Source: Flammula alnicola
Taxonomy: Eukaryota; Basidiomycota; Agaricomycetes; Agaricales; Strophariaceae
Length of the DNA stretch: 64,000 nucleotides
NCBI GenBank assembly: GCA_015499995.1
Contig: JADNRV010000006.1
Location: forward strand, 310,001-374,000
Reading direction: 5' to 3'
Shown here: positions 36,974-48,639 of the stretch, piece by piece
Numbering within the stretch: the stretch's first letter is position 1
Layout: the number at the start of each line of letters is the position of its first letter
Program-made: the position numbers and the translations under genes
The notes under the pieces: generated by a model
Databases searched by the model: none
What the model saw: the letters and a program-made list of their open reading frames with translations, nothing else
What the model was told of the DNA's origin: nothing

Positions 36974-39900
36974 TGCCAAAATTCAACCCCGCGATTATAC
37001 CCACTGGAACGCCCACCATGCCACAACAGTCGGACAGGGTCCGTACGCTCATCGTTGAAAGGGAAACATCGATTTTCTGACATCTGAATAGGGCGGTTAC
37101 TTTGATCATGTTCCTGCGGCTGATCTGCGTTCATCTGATGTCCCATCCAGCGGTTCGTGTTTCGCGTCCTTCACAGTAACCTTTCGTTTTGACCTTTGGT
37201 CCAGACGAATCCTGGGTTATTTCCCCGTCGAAGAGACAGAAAGAGAAAGATACTGCCTCTCCCACACCACGTAAAGATGGTGTACGGCGTGCCGATGCAG
37301 CGAATTCCCTGAGTCGAAGCGCTCGACCCCCAGTTAAGGAGCCCTCCACTAATTTTCCGGATAATGGTGAATAAGTTCACCTTCTCGCATGTTGCACCAA
37401 CTCATTCATAATCACGAAGCTTCCATTTCTTCCGCGAGTACTGTGGGTGTTCGAACTACACATCCCACAACTCCTTCAAAGGGCTCTGCCGCAGGCACCC
37501 CAAGCAGTCGCAACACCGCCATCGATAAAGTATTCAAGAAGATGGCCGTCGATAGCGGGTCTCGTGAGTGCGAGAAATGATACATTGTCATCATATTATA
37601 ACTCGTTGGGCAGTGCCTTCGACTCCGAGTCGACCAGGTCACGAGCATCATACATCACAGGTACTCTTTACTTAAATGCTCTCCTTTAATGCGCTTATCA
37701 TGACATAGCAGAGGGCGGGTGACCGTCGAGTTATCATTATCGAGGACTCCGACGACGAAGGTGTGTATGCATGTTCCATGTTCTCTGGGTTTTCGGTCTA
37801 TGCTAACAAACCAGTAGCGCCAACAGACCTCGACGTGTCGGACCCACCAACTAGGTCGTCATCTCTTTACGATCGCCCAATTCCCATCTCCACCGATTCT
37901 TCCCAATCTTCCATGAATTCGCTGTTTTCGAAACTGTCTGTCACGAGCAGCGTATCTTCTATGGAATCTTTCTCGATGTCAACATCTCTCGGCACATCTG
38001 GAGGATCGAAAACTCAATCAATCGACCACCAGTCACCTTCATACACTCGAAAGAACGCTGCTCCCGCATACGTTAGGGATATTTTCAATACTGAGTTGTC
38101 GCCAAACGTCACACAGCGTAAGATTCAGAAGGTTGAGGCCAAATTTCAATCATCCACGACATCACCTTCCGCAGCTGTCGACGTCAACAAGGTTCCGGAA
38201 TCGGTGTTGCGGTTCTCGAACAGTCCGTTTGGTACCGACCTAGAGCGCGTCATTATTGCCCACTGTGACAAAACGCAAAAAATGTTGGATGAAAACGAGA
38301 TTGAATGGGGCACACAATATGAGCTTGCTCGCGGCGTATCGACTGGTACTTGGTCTTGGGATGATGTCAGGGCCCACGGTCTAGAATTTAAAGGCAGTAA
38401 TGAGGAAACTGCTCCCAAAGTCCAATCAGTCATGGGGGGCCGCTCTGCTCAACTTTCCAATCTAAACATTTGGTAAATGTCAAATCATCATTCAATTTTA
38501 GTGTCGTATTTATGCATTTTGTAGGAAGGAACTCGATCGCGAGCAAGCGGCCATCAAAGAGAACATGTCTCGGGGTTTAGGGCTCATGGGCTCATGGAAA
38601 GGAAGCGCCGATTGGTATGGTGGCCAGGTTCAGCAACTGGCTCGACTTGTCAAAAGTGACACGTCGTACAAAATAGTGCTCGAGCCGATGGAGAAACGAC
38701 GATCTCATCGATTCGCGCGTTACTATGGCTCGCGAAGGTTCGTTCAGCTACGAATCCCTGACGAGCTTTTGCGAAGCGAAAACGAGCGGGTTAAAGCATT
38801 CTTGCGGAAGAGTTTTGTCCTTTGCGGTCGTATTTTCCTCCCCTTCCATTCCAAGGATGGTCATCTTTATATGGTCGAGACGGACGAAAATTGGGGTCGA
38901 ACTTCGCAGCCATGGTGTGGCGACCAATTCCGCAAACCCTTTCACGAGTTTATCAACTGGCATAATCCTCTTGACCAAAGGAAGAATTGTGACCAGGTAT
39001 GCCGCAGATCCTCTCACTCTTCACTGAACCCAGTTTACGACTATCTTGATTTCAGGTGATTAGCAAATATGTAACTCGTTTTGCTTTGGGACTTTCGAAC
39101 TCTGTTCCTGCCCTGGAGTTTGAGGAAGAAAACATAATATTCATCGACGATATCAGTAAGTCGCTTTCTGCAATGTCTACTCCCTTTTTTTTGACCATAT
39201 TTCCAGCCTCTTCCGAGTGGCCGCAAGGAAAGAAAAATCCACCCGCCAAGGTGCTAATGACGGACGGCTGTGGTTTCATGAATCACGCCGCATTGCATAG
39301 CATTGTCAAGTTGCTTGGCTACGAGAACATTCCAGCCGGTGTCCAAGGCCGCATTGACGGAAGCAAAGGCTTCTGGATTCTTCATCCAACAGACCAATCA
39401 TCTGTGCCCAAGATATGGATTAGAACATCGCAGAACAAGATCAAGAATCGTTTTTTCGATCGCGCACACAGGATTTTCGACCTCCTCTGTCCTTCTCGAC
39501 CTTCGCCGACGATCGCTCTTTCCCAGCAGAGTATCACGAATCTCTTCTCGAATGGCGTCCCTGAGCATACTTTGGTGCGTCTGATGGAAGAAGGGCTCGA
39601 GGAAGAGATTGCGCCGTTGCTGGAGTGGAGCAAACCTTATGCGATGGTGTTCCTTTGGGATGCGATCAACAAGACAGGCAACGTTTCGGGTGCTAGGACG
39701 CAGAGGCTCGCTGCCTCGCTCAACCGAGCACTGGGCCTTAAAGGCCGTGATTGGGGGCACGAGTCCGTTGCGATGGATAACGATCCCAAGGGTCAGGCAG
39801 CTGAGGATGCTGCTGTTTCTGCTACGTATACCGGCAGGAACAAATACAGCGCAGGTGAATTTTTTCTTTTCCTCGTCTTGACATAATATTCTTTTCCTGA

Positions 39901-41712
39901 CTCCTGGATCTTTCTCTTAGCGCCTCTTTCGTTGGATGAATCCGCTCTGGAACTCGTTCAGGCCGGGTTCCATCCAGCAGAAAATAAACTACTTTATGAT
40001 AAACTCAAACGTATCATCGAATTGACGATTGATAGCTCTGTCAAAAAGTACCGAATACCCATCGAAGAATCTCTTGGAGCGTTCGTCGTTCCAGGCTAGC
40101 TATTCAAATTTATTATTTCATCTCCGATACTGATGCTTATCTTACCTCAGATCCTCTTGGTGTCTTGAAGGAAGGCGAAATATATTATAGGTTCTCGAGA
40201 CCTAGGAAGGATCCCCGCACAGAAATGCTCCTGCACATTCTCGAAGGAGAAATAGTTGTACGTGTCGGGTCTGGCATTTCTGGAAGGTTTTCGCTCAACT
40301 TAGCCTGTAGCTTGGGCGATATCCGATTCGTCTTCCTTCGGACATGCAGAAGGTCTGTGATTACATCCCGCTTTCTGGATGGAGCGACTTACATGAAGGA
40401 TGTGATGTTAGGTTAGGGCGGTTGATAGGCGGGAGCTTGATAGGTGGCCCGATGTCATTATCATATCGACTCAAGGAAAAAGAAGTATCGCAAGTCTTCT
40501 TGCCGATGGCGGTAAGTCTAGTTTTGCTCTCGAATTTGCGACTTTTCTAACGTTATGCATTATCGTTCTTAGATATGGATGGAGGTGGGTTCTATTTGCA
40601 ATTAGTATTTATCTGCGTCTTACCCGCTATTTCCAGATGAGCTCATCGCCACTTGGGATCCGGCCATCGTGGAAGCATTTGATAACAAGGGCTTTACAAA
40701 CCCTCCTGATGACCTGATGACAGATAATTTTGACCGCGATGTCGAGACCGTGGAGAAATTCAGTGAACGAACCGCGGACATGTCTCAACGAGAGACAAGT
40801 CAAGCGTTCCAGGAGGTCCTTATCGCCAACCTCAGTGAATCCAATGTTGGGCTATACTCGATGATGCACGAAAATGCAATTGTCAAGTATGGCTATGGGC
40901 ATGTGCATTCCATTCGACTCGCCTACATGTATGTTCACTTAATAAACTTTTTATGCTGACTGAGCTCACATCCTACCAGCTTTGGCACGCTTTTGGATGC
41001 CAACAAGACTGGGCATCGTCTAAAGCCTGGGATGCTCGAGCTTCACCTCAAAATGTTTGGAAATCGTTCTCCGCAGACCGGCTCGCATTCTTGCTCGTCT
41101 AAAGATATTCTAGAAATCCTTACAGTTGCTGGGCAAAAGAAAGGCCAAGAACTCCTCGAACGGTATGAGAAGAAGGAATTGAAACATCGGGATGCCGATA
41201 TCGACCTTCGTCGGCCTTACGACGCTGCCATGGACTATGCTCTTCAGGCATGGAAACTCAAGATGCCGGCCTTCAACGACGAAATGCAAAGGATTCGAAA
41301 GCATGTCGAGGTTGCTAAGGAGCTTTTTGGTGTCGCTTGTGCGGCATCTCGGTCCTCGTCAGAATCTCCATCCAAATCCAGAGCTCGGCGAAAGCAGTGG
41401 GTGCCGAAGGCTGACCAGGAGGACCTCATGCTCGCATGTGCTCGGGCGTACGCTAAGCCTCTTGACAATATTATCCTGACGCGCGACATCGAACGGGTAA
41501 AGGCATCATATGCGTATGTGTTATCCCGAGATCGTGGATCTGATCGCGAGTCGTTTGCCTTCGCTGTGGCCTTCCAGGAACTCTGTCATATCAAGGCTAT
41601 GGCTTCAGGTGGTGGACATGCTCCTTCGCTTCGCATCTTTGACGAAGGCAAATCATTCAGTTCGTCATTCTTGAGAGCTCTCAAGCTCTGCGAAGATGGG
41701 AGCGTCGTGTAG
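36974..41712 (+). CDS. Cellular RNA-dependent RNA polymerase (RNA silencing, QDE-1/RDR family)
   Basis: It makes double-stranded RNA from single-stranded templates for small-RNA silencing. Clear segments, in order: a low-complexity Ser-rich N-terminus (37,800-38,100); DREQAAIKENMSRGLGLMGS; SHRFARYYGSRRFVQLRIPD; KVLMTDGCGFMNHAALHSIV and GVQGRIDGSKGFWIL (about 39,250-39,380); DPLGVLKEGEIYYRFSRP; LGRYPIRLPSDMQK; and VIIISTQGKRSIASLLADGD running into MDGDELIATWDP. DMDGD is the catalytic metal-binding motif of this family (D-x-D-G-D), intact after splicing. It is followed by AYIFGTLLDANKTGHRLKPG and a stop at 41,712. There are at least thirteen introns. One of them (40,095-40,150) has a GC donor, and a 12-nt exon (40,573-40,584) carries the catalytic motif. 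The 5' end is uncertain: ATG at 36,974 spliced into 37,205 gives an open frame but is not proven. Confidence 0.92.
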
Positions 41713-42335
41713 GACCCAAGGACATGGTCCCTTTTTTTGTACCCCTATCTTCTTTCTGTAAGTCTTCAAGTGTTTGAAGTTTTCCAGCCTCTTACTAATA
41801 GTGTTGTTCCCATAGACAACAGTCAACTACAATCCTCAACCAAATCTCTGTCTGTCGGTATCGCATCTACTTCCTGTGTTTTGAATAGTCTTCGCATTCT
41901 CTGTCTCATAGTATCCTTTGTAATCTTCTCATCTCGTCATGTTGGTTAATCTCTCAATTTCCTCTTCGCGACACATTTCATAGTACAAATCATCCATTTT
42001 TCAATCCTTTCTGTATCATATAGCATCCTCATATCAGTTTTTTTCGTATGTATGTTTCACTGTATATATATGTCTCGCTGTACGTCTGCATTTTCGGCAC
42101 GTTTTGCGCGTGTTTCCAGCATTGATTCTATCACTTTTTGTATGAACACACGTTGATCTGTTTAGATGAACCCAGTCAGGTAGTGACACCGTGGGAAAAT
42201 GTAATCCATAGCACAAATTTCTTTTCTTGACGTCGCGACGTTCAAGTTGATCAACGAGCAGACGCTGTCTCTCGACTTTCTTGTTGTCCCATATCTTGCT
42301 TCCAACAACTTTGTCGCGCTCCTCGTTAACATATC
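41713..42335. other. RdRP 3' region and short intergenic stretch
   Basis: T-rich DNA with several ATAT and GTATGTATG-type stretches (about 42,045-42,075), consistent with a 3' UTR and polyadenylation region of the RdRP gene, followed by the promoter of the next plus-strand gene. No gene seen. Confidence 0.5.
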
Positions 42336-45021
42336 ATGGTTGTTCCTCTGAGCCCGATGCCGGATACGCCTTCATCTCCAGACACGGACCATGCCGCCAT
42401 TCCCGTTTCAGACCTTTCAACGCCTCTTACACAATCTGGGCGAACCTCTCCTAATTCCATTGAAGCTGAAGCACCAAATGACTCTGCTACCGCCACACAG
42501 AAGAAGAAAAAGAAAAAGAAACCTAAGAAATCTGTTAAATCCAAAGACGCGACACAGAAGGCCAAAGCCAAGGAGGACGCGGACGCGGAAAGCCGACCCC
42601 CTGTGCTTTGCATCAGCAGAAATAAGCACTGGCGCTACATAAGCTCTTACCATGTAGGTGTGCATTCATGACTACAAATTGGCTGGGATCAAGCTCAACC
42701 TTTCGTAGGGACCATGGCTTCAACTGCCGGTCGAACTTCTAGATTCTCTCTTGACACTCAATCTCGATCCTACCACCCTTACGGGCCCTGAGACACGTAT
42801 TCCACCCTTTCTGCCTCCTTCGCCCAGTATTTCTTCCAGTAAACAGCGCGACCGTGGCTTCCATGGTTTAGGCGATTTCTCGCCTCCCGACTCCCCGCGT
42901 AGCACCCTCGCATCTTTGCCCCTGCCACCTCCATTTCCACCGCCAAAGCCAGGGAAGGCCATTCCTCCTCCAATCGATCCTGGTGTTTTCCGCTCCGTCA
43001 GGAATATCCGTCGACTCATTGATGAAGCTGCTGAGTTGTCCGTTCGCGCTTCTTCCGGTCTATCCGCCGCAGAGTTAGGCTCTATGAGGTCGGGCTCTGG
43101 CCTCAACGGAAGTCCATGGGCCGCTGCTCAATCACTCGGTCTCAATCCACTTGGGAATAATAACGGTGGAGGGAGGAATGTCGCCATGTCCGCCATGCGG
43201 ATTCATCGATTAAGGGCGCTTGCAGTGCAGAAGCTGGCACAAGCATATAAAGCGGACGAAATAGCTTCTAGTGTGATGGTCATGCAAGGAGGGAGTGTCT
43301 TCGACGATGTAGCTGAACGTGTCCTGAAAGTCGGTGAGTATTTAGGTCTTGTTCCGCATACGCAAAAAATTCTGAAACTTCTCTATAGACCCAAACGATG
43401 CTGACGCAAAATATGTTCACTTCTTCCATGAAAAAATTCCTTCTCGGTAGATACTTTACTATCCCTCTACACTGTCTTCTGAGGTTCACTTTCTAGGCAA
43501 TTGGCCGAGTCTACAACCACGAATGTCTTGGACGAATTAATCGCAGCCCACCCCCAACGTCTCGAGTATCATCGGACTCGCGGAATTGTCCACTGCTTCC
43601 GCGACGAATTTTCACAAGCTACTAAAGATTTTACACATGCTCTGAAGGAAGCCAGAGCGGTTCGGAAGGCCAAAATGATGCACCATAACAATGGCTCTCA
43701 AAGCGAATCGCGGACGAACAAGCACGGAAAACGTCGCAAAGGTAGCTCGTCGAGTCATACCAATGGACAGGCCCCACCAGATGGCACCAGCTCAATGGAG
43801 AACGGGGTGGACGGTTCAGACGGGGAGCCAATTCTAAAGCACCCCTCCGTTTTAGATGATGCTCCCGATCCTATCGAGCCACAACTTCTGTTTCTTCGCG
43901 GTGCTGCTTATCTCCAGCAAGCGGTCCATCTGATTGAGGCTGCGGTGCTCAATTTAGAGGGCGTTTACAGAACTCCTTCCGTCGACGGTGCAGAGTTGAG
44001 GTTGTGCTACATCGAGAATGGCAAATACGGCGGTGTCGAGGTTGGTAATCCTGATGGACCGCTTGGCAAGCGTGCTGGTCCGAAGCTGCTCGCCTATGCT
44101 GAAACTCTTGGTGACAGAGTCTTCAGGGACTACGTTACTCAGCTGTTAAAGAAGAGTCTTCGCGATCACGAAAAGTTTCTTTCCCACTTCGACTCGCTGG
44201 AATCATCAAACGCCATGCCCGACGGAGACCTCGCGTTTCAGACAGAGTATGCCTTTCTTCTCTCTGAATCCATCCGTCCAGGAAATCACGCCAACATGCC
44301 ACCTCCGATACCAGATGCTCCTGCCATGTTCACCACCTATCACCCGCTTCTTGTCGAGTCCCATTTCAGTGTGCTTATATGCCAGTTGATGCTCGCCGAT
44401 TTTGCCGCTGTTATTCCGACCTTCATCCGCACCGCGTCTGTCGTGGATGGATTAGAGGGATATCCCATTTTCTTGCCGCCTAGGTCCATGGCTCAAGCTG
44501 AATTCATTGAGGTGTTGGAACGCTTGGCCGGAGGTTGGAGGAACGGCATCCAACCTCACTCCTTGTCTGCCCAACGAGGGAAAACTAGACTTGCCATCGA
44601 AGGACCGCCCATCGTCGCGCCGCCAGCCCCGATTGCGAGGAGATCTAACTCGTATCATGATCGCGAGGACGACTGTCGTGCTGGTTCATCCTCATCCTCA
44701 TCCACCCGCCAGAACAGCTTTTCCAATGGCGGCAGCACTTTCGAGAGCGGGATATCCGGCAATGCCCGTCAAGCCGACGCGAAGGAAGAACGGTTCCGCA
44801 TTCGCATGGATGCAGCCGAGGCGTTGGATTGTGCTCGTATCCTCCTCGCGCCTGTCGTCAAACGCCAGCGCGGCCGTGCTGAGAAGGCCGCTTCTGAGAA
44901 GGCCGCTGGCGCTGGGAAGAAAAAACCTGTTCCGATCAATATTCCGTTGCATGGACCGAGGGTAGAGGTCATTTTGGCCTGGCTTGGAGGAGTGCATTTG
45001 CCCGAGTTGGATGGTATCTAA
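42336..45021 (+). CDS. Conserved fungal protein of unknown function, TPR-like
   Basis: Four exons (42,336-42,653, 42,709-43,333, 43,389-43,446, 43,497-45,021) joined by 50-55-nt introns give 841 residues. After an acidic/Ser-rich start comes a Lys-rich run (TQKKKKKKKPKKSVKSK), possibly a nuclear signal. Conserved-looking blocks follow: CISRNKHWRYISSYH joined by splicing to GPWLQLPVELLDSLL; a Pro-rich spacer; FRSVRNIRRLIDEAAELSVR; MRIHRLRALAVQKLAQAYK; and DPNDADAKYVHFFHEKIPSR, again made by splicing. The second half reads HPQRLEYHRTRGIVHCFRDE, FSQATKDFTHALKEARAVRK and QLLFLRGAAYLQQAVHLIEA, a pattern of paired helices like TPR repeats. From memory, similar proteins exist in ascomycetes, so it is probably widespread in fungi. 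I do not know its function. Confidence 0.85.
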
Positions 45022-46182
45022 TGACTGTGCTTATTGCACTACGATGTGGCCTTGGACGGACGCCGTCTGATATGAACTTTCCACGCGCGATTCTTTTCTT
45101 GGGCTCTGGGCCGCAGTGGGAGAGGAGGCTGAATTTATTTTTTTGGGCGAAACTTATACGTTACGTTTCTTGGTGGGTATCTTTTTTATTATGCCCCAGA
45201 AGACACCTTCTTTATTTATGCTATTTATTCCGTTGTTTTTTTTGTGGTCGAGAGCCATATTTAAGATTCTCAGAACGCATTCAATACCGATGACGTTGAC
45301 GATTTTTCATCCCGCGCTATATCTACCATTGAGAAAGATTACGAAACTCTCGGCTTATAGTACACGTATGGTAGGTCTGAATACGACATAAACGTGTGTC
45401 CCCTAGTTGGCGACTTTTAGCCCCAAGCACGTGATTCTTTCCATTATGTAACACTCTCGAGCTGGTCAAATGCACGAACTGGTTTGTTTTACGGTGTGTG
45501 GCACAGTGGAACACAGAGAGGACTTCTAAATTCAAAGTCTCTCCGTTTATCTAGAGTCTCTGACAAGTCTTTATGCATTTATTATTCTTCATGCTGTAAA
45601 ATAGGTGGAATTAAAAATATTATCATTATCTACATTGAAAACATAGTCTAATGCAAAGAAAGGAGGACAAAACCACTACTAATCATATAACTACCTCCAT
45701 AACAGTGGCACGGTTAAAATGGTGATGACTACCCCCACCAGACCATAAATCATATATATCATAATCTACCTAAGAAGATGTATGGATATCATAACACCTC
45801 ACAAAGAAGACGTACATTGATGGCCAGTGATGGAGCGATGGGGGCCTATGGACTGTGGCGAGGGTGAGAGGGGCAAAGAGGTCAGGAGAATACATATAAT
45901 GCTCTGAGGGGAGCTTGAACAGCGTGGTGGGCTTGGGAGGCTTGCAAACACAACGACGAGGAAGGTGATGGTAGTGGTAAGAGGAAAGATGAGCGGTGCC
46001 ACCAATCATGCGGATGTGAACTGAGTTGGGAGCGTTCAATTTCCAGCATTACATAATGGTTTTAACATCACGTGCATGGGGCTAAAAGTCAAAAACTAAT
46101 GCAAGGACTGTCACGTTACTGTTTAATTATGCGCACATAACTTTAAACTTACTTTCCATTATTAAATTTATTCCTCTGCTCG
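45022..46182. other. Intergenic region before the first FunK1 gene
   Basis: No gene is supported. A/T-rich DNA at 45,580-45,780 is followed by a minus-strand frame of 68-89 codons (45,770-46,039) that is hydrophobic/Pro-rich without cysteine pattern or linked exons; it is probably chance. The right end leads into the promoter motif at 46,183. Confidence 0.45.
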
Positions 46183-46198
46183 CCACCATCGGTGGCAC
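46183..46198 (+). promoter_or_regulatory. Shared promoter motif of FunK1 genes, copy 1
   Basis: CCACCATCGGTGGCAC contains an exact palindrome, GCCACC and GGTGGC arms (46,182-46,187 and 46,191-46,196) around ATC. It lies about 93 bp before the FunK1 start at 46,292 and about 30 bp before a TATA-like TTTATAAAG (46,228-46,236). The same 16 bases occur at the same distance before the second FunK1 gene, which supports a shared regulator. The binding protein is unknown. Confidence 0.6.
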
Positions 46199-46291
46199 GT
46201 TCTGACCTTTGGCCCACCAAGCCCGTATTTATAAAGACCACGAATTGTAAGTGATACATTCCACTTTTCATCCAACTCTCAGACTCAAACG

Positions 46292-48639
46292 ATGTCACTT
46301 CTTCAACAGGTCTTAGCGAGTGGCACGCCACAAAATCCCGACGTCCCACCCCTCGGCCCCCCCAACTATACGCACCTCGTCAACCATACTCCCTACAAAA
46401 AAACTATGTCTGGATCTGGTAGCTCCCATGGATCGGAATGGGGATACCCAACTGTAAAGGCACAACAGCCCGAAGTTGAAGGAGAGCTCGAAGGTCATAT
46501 CTACCATCACGACGACCTTGGCAAGCGAACATTTGTCGGCAAGGTCGCGTCCGACGAGGATATCCACGATTTCTTAAAGTCCACGGATCTCTACGATACT
46601 GAGGCAAAAAGATGGCGACCTATAAAGAGGGAGCCTTACAAGGACGAGCCGAAGCTGTACGGGCCCATCCTGGCCATTATCCAGGGTATTTTACAATATT
46701 TCGACTACGCCGACACACGCTCTGTCGTCAACACGCATAACATACAATACAAACACGTAGAAGGCCGAGAAGAGTATAACCCACCTGAATTGACCACTTC
46801 GCCTGACATGGCGATACTGGGCTCTGGGGACAACTTCAATCCAGAGGCTGTGCGTACTGGGGTACCAAGCTATGAGATCTGTGCCTCCCCTGTGGAAATC
46901 AAGACGCAGAAAAACTACAGCGCAAACGCGAATCTCGTTCAGATTGCGATCTACGTTAGGTAAGCGCTTCGAGTGGCTTCAACTGCAAAAGACCTTTTCT
47001 CAATCCCGTTTAGGCAGTTGTTCGTGCAGCAGTCGAATCGCAAATTTGTCTATTGCCCCATTATAACCGAGAAGTATGTGCGGCTGTATATCTTTGACCG
47101 CAGTGGCGCCCATGTCCATAATTTTTCTCCGATCAATATCCACGAGGATGCCATTGATTTTGTTCGAATCATCCTTGGCGTCTCCTCTCCCGACGATAGC
47201 GCCATTGGGTTTGATACGTCTATATGCTGGACAGGCGACAAACGCGTCCTCAAAACCCTCGATGAGGACAAGAATTCCGTGACCCTCACCTTAGAGTCAG
47301 AGCAACCGATCTTTTACCGACGTACGATCCGAGGTCGTGGTACCTGTTGCTGGAAAGCCCGAGATAACGAGGGAAAAGTCGTCCTTGTAAAAGACGCCTG
47401 GCGTTCAAGGGGTCGCACTCCGGAATGGAAGTTTCTGGAGGCTGCTAAAGGACTCGCCGGCGTTGGTCAAATGATCTCGTATGAGGACAACGATGACGAG
47501 CACATCTCGACAGCCAGAAGACTCGCTCCTTTTGTGCGAGGATTCTATGATCGAACATTCTGCCGATTGACCCTAGAACACTATGGTCCATCCATTGAAG
47601 GTTTTAAAACTCCACAAGACGTTTTATTCGCTTACCGTGATGCCATTGCAGGTGCGTAGAGAAATTTTCTGTCCCGCTGCTTCCGAATGTGAATCTGATT
47701 ATTTTTGCAAGGCCACCAAAATCTCTGGAACAAGGGAATTCTCCATCGCGACGTTAGTATCAACAACATCCTCATTGGTAGGCCTGGGTCTCCGGTCGGT
47801 TATCGAGGAGTTATTATCGATCTTGACATGGCAATCTGGATCAACGTTAAAAATCGTCTGGTGATGGCAGATGTCAGGACGGTAAGTTTCATTTATATTA
47901 ATTCATAGGCATCTCCCACTGACGACGCCCTTTCATCCATTAGGGGACTCGAGCATTTCAGTCAATCAATGTGCTTGAAAGTTATGATGCAGAAAACATG
48001 ACTCAGGATCATCTCGACGATCTCGAGTCATTCTACTATGTCCTGTGCTGGATCTGCCTCGGATACTCTGGGCCTAAAAACATCCTTGATCCGTTTCCTC
48101 CACGCCTCGTCAACTGGGAACAAGGGGATGCTATGCTCGCAGCAGACGCTAAGGAAGCTTTTCTGCAGAGGCCACTTCGTAGAGCATTCACGAAGATAGC
48201 GCCGTTTTTTGGCCCCGTATTCCTACGGCTTCTGGGGAGGCTTCATTCGTTCTTCGGCGACATACGATCCGTGCGCTTTAAAACTCTATACAAATCTGCT
48301 GTCCAACGATCGGACGAAGAGACTCAACAAGATTATGCGACTATTCTCGGTTTTATCGATCAAGCTATCGAAGAACTTGCAGCTCCCGGGGCGGTGACCG
48401 TTGATGAATCAGAGTCGAGTTTGGACCCCTCCACTGCATCTCCACCTACGACTCCGACGACAACGAGAGCGTTCTCAGATCGGTCACCGCTCCTCGACAT
48501 TTCTAAGAACGTTATCACCAACCGAGGATCTCCGTCGCTTAAGAGACCTTCGGCATACCCTGATGAGGAAAGCCCCAAGAGGTCTAGGAATTCATACGCG
48601 CCTAAGCAGACTTCTTCTCTTAGTGTCGAACATGATTAA
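46292..48639 (+). CDS. FunK1 family protein kinase (copy 1)
   Basis: A fungal-specific protein kinase of the FunK1 family, expanded in agaricomycetes and of mostly unknown substrate. Four exons (46,292-46,959, 47,014-47,651, 47,712-47,881, 47,944-48,639) give 723 residues. The N-terminal half has the family blocks VASPIEIKTQ-like (SPVEIKTQKNYSANANLVQI) and RLYIFDRSGAHVH. The kinase core follows: IRGRGTCCWKA, VVLVKDAWRSRGRTPEWK (likely ATP-anchoring Lys in VLVKD), then after an intron GHQNLWNKGILHRDVSINN, with the catalytic HRD and the metal-binding Asn. The DFG position reads IDLDMA, as usual for FunK1. Next come GTRAFQSINVL and LDDLESFYYVLCWICLGYSG. The C-terminal tail is Ser/Pro-rich and basic (SPKRSRNSY). 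All four exons join in frame, so the gene appears intact. Confidence 0.92.

Noticed and set aside
45770..46039. A small minus-strand protein that could be secreted (hydrophobic start at 46,005)
   Set aside because: No linked exon, no conserved cysteine pattern and no clear stop context; too weak to call a gene.
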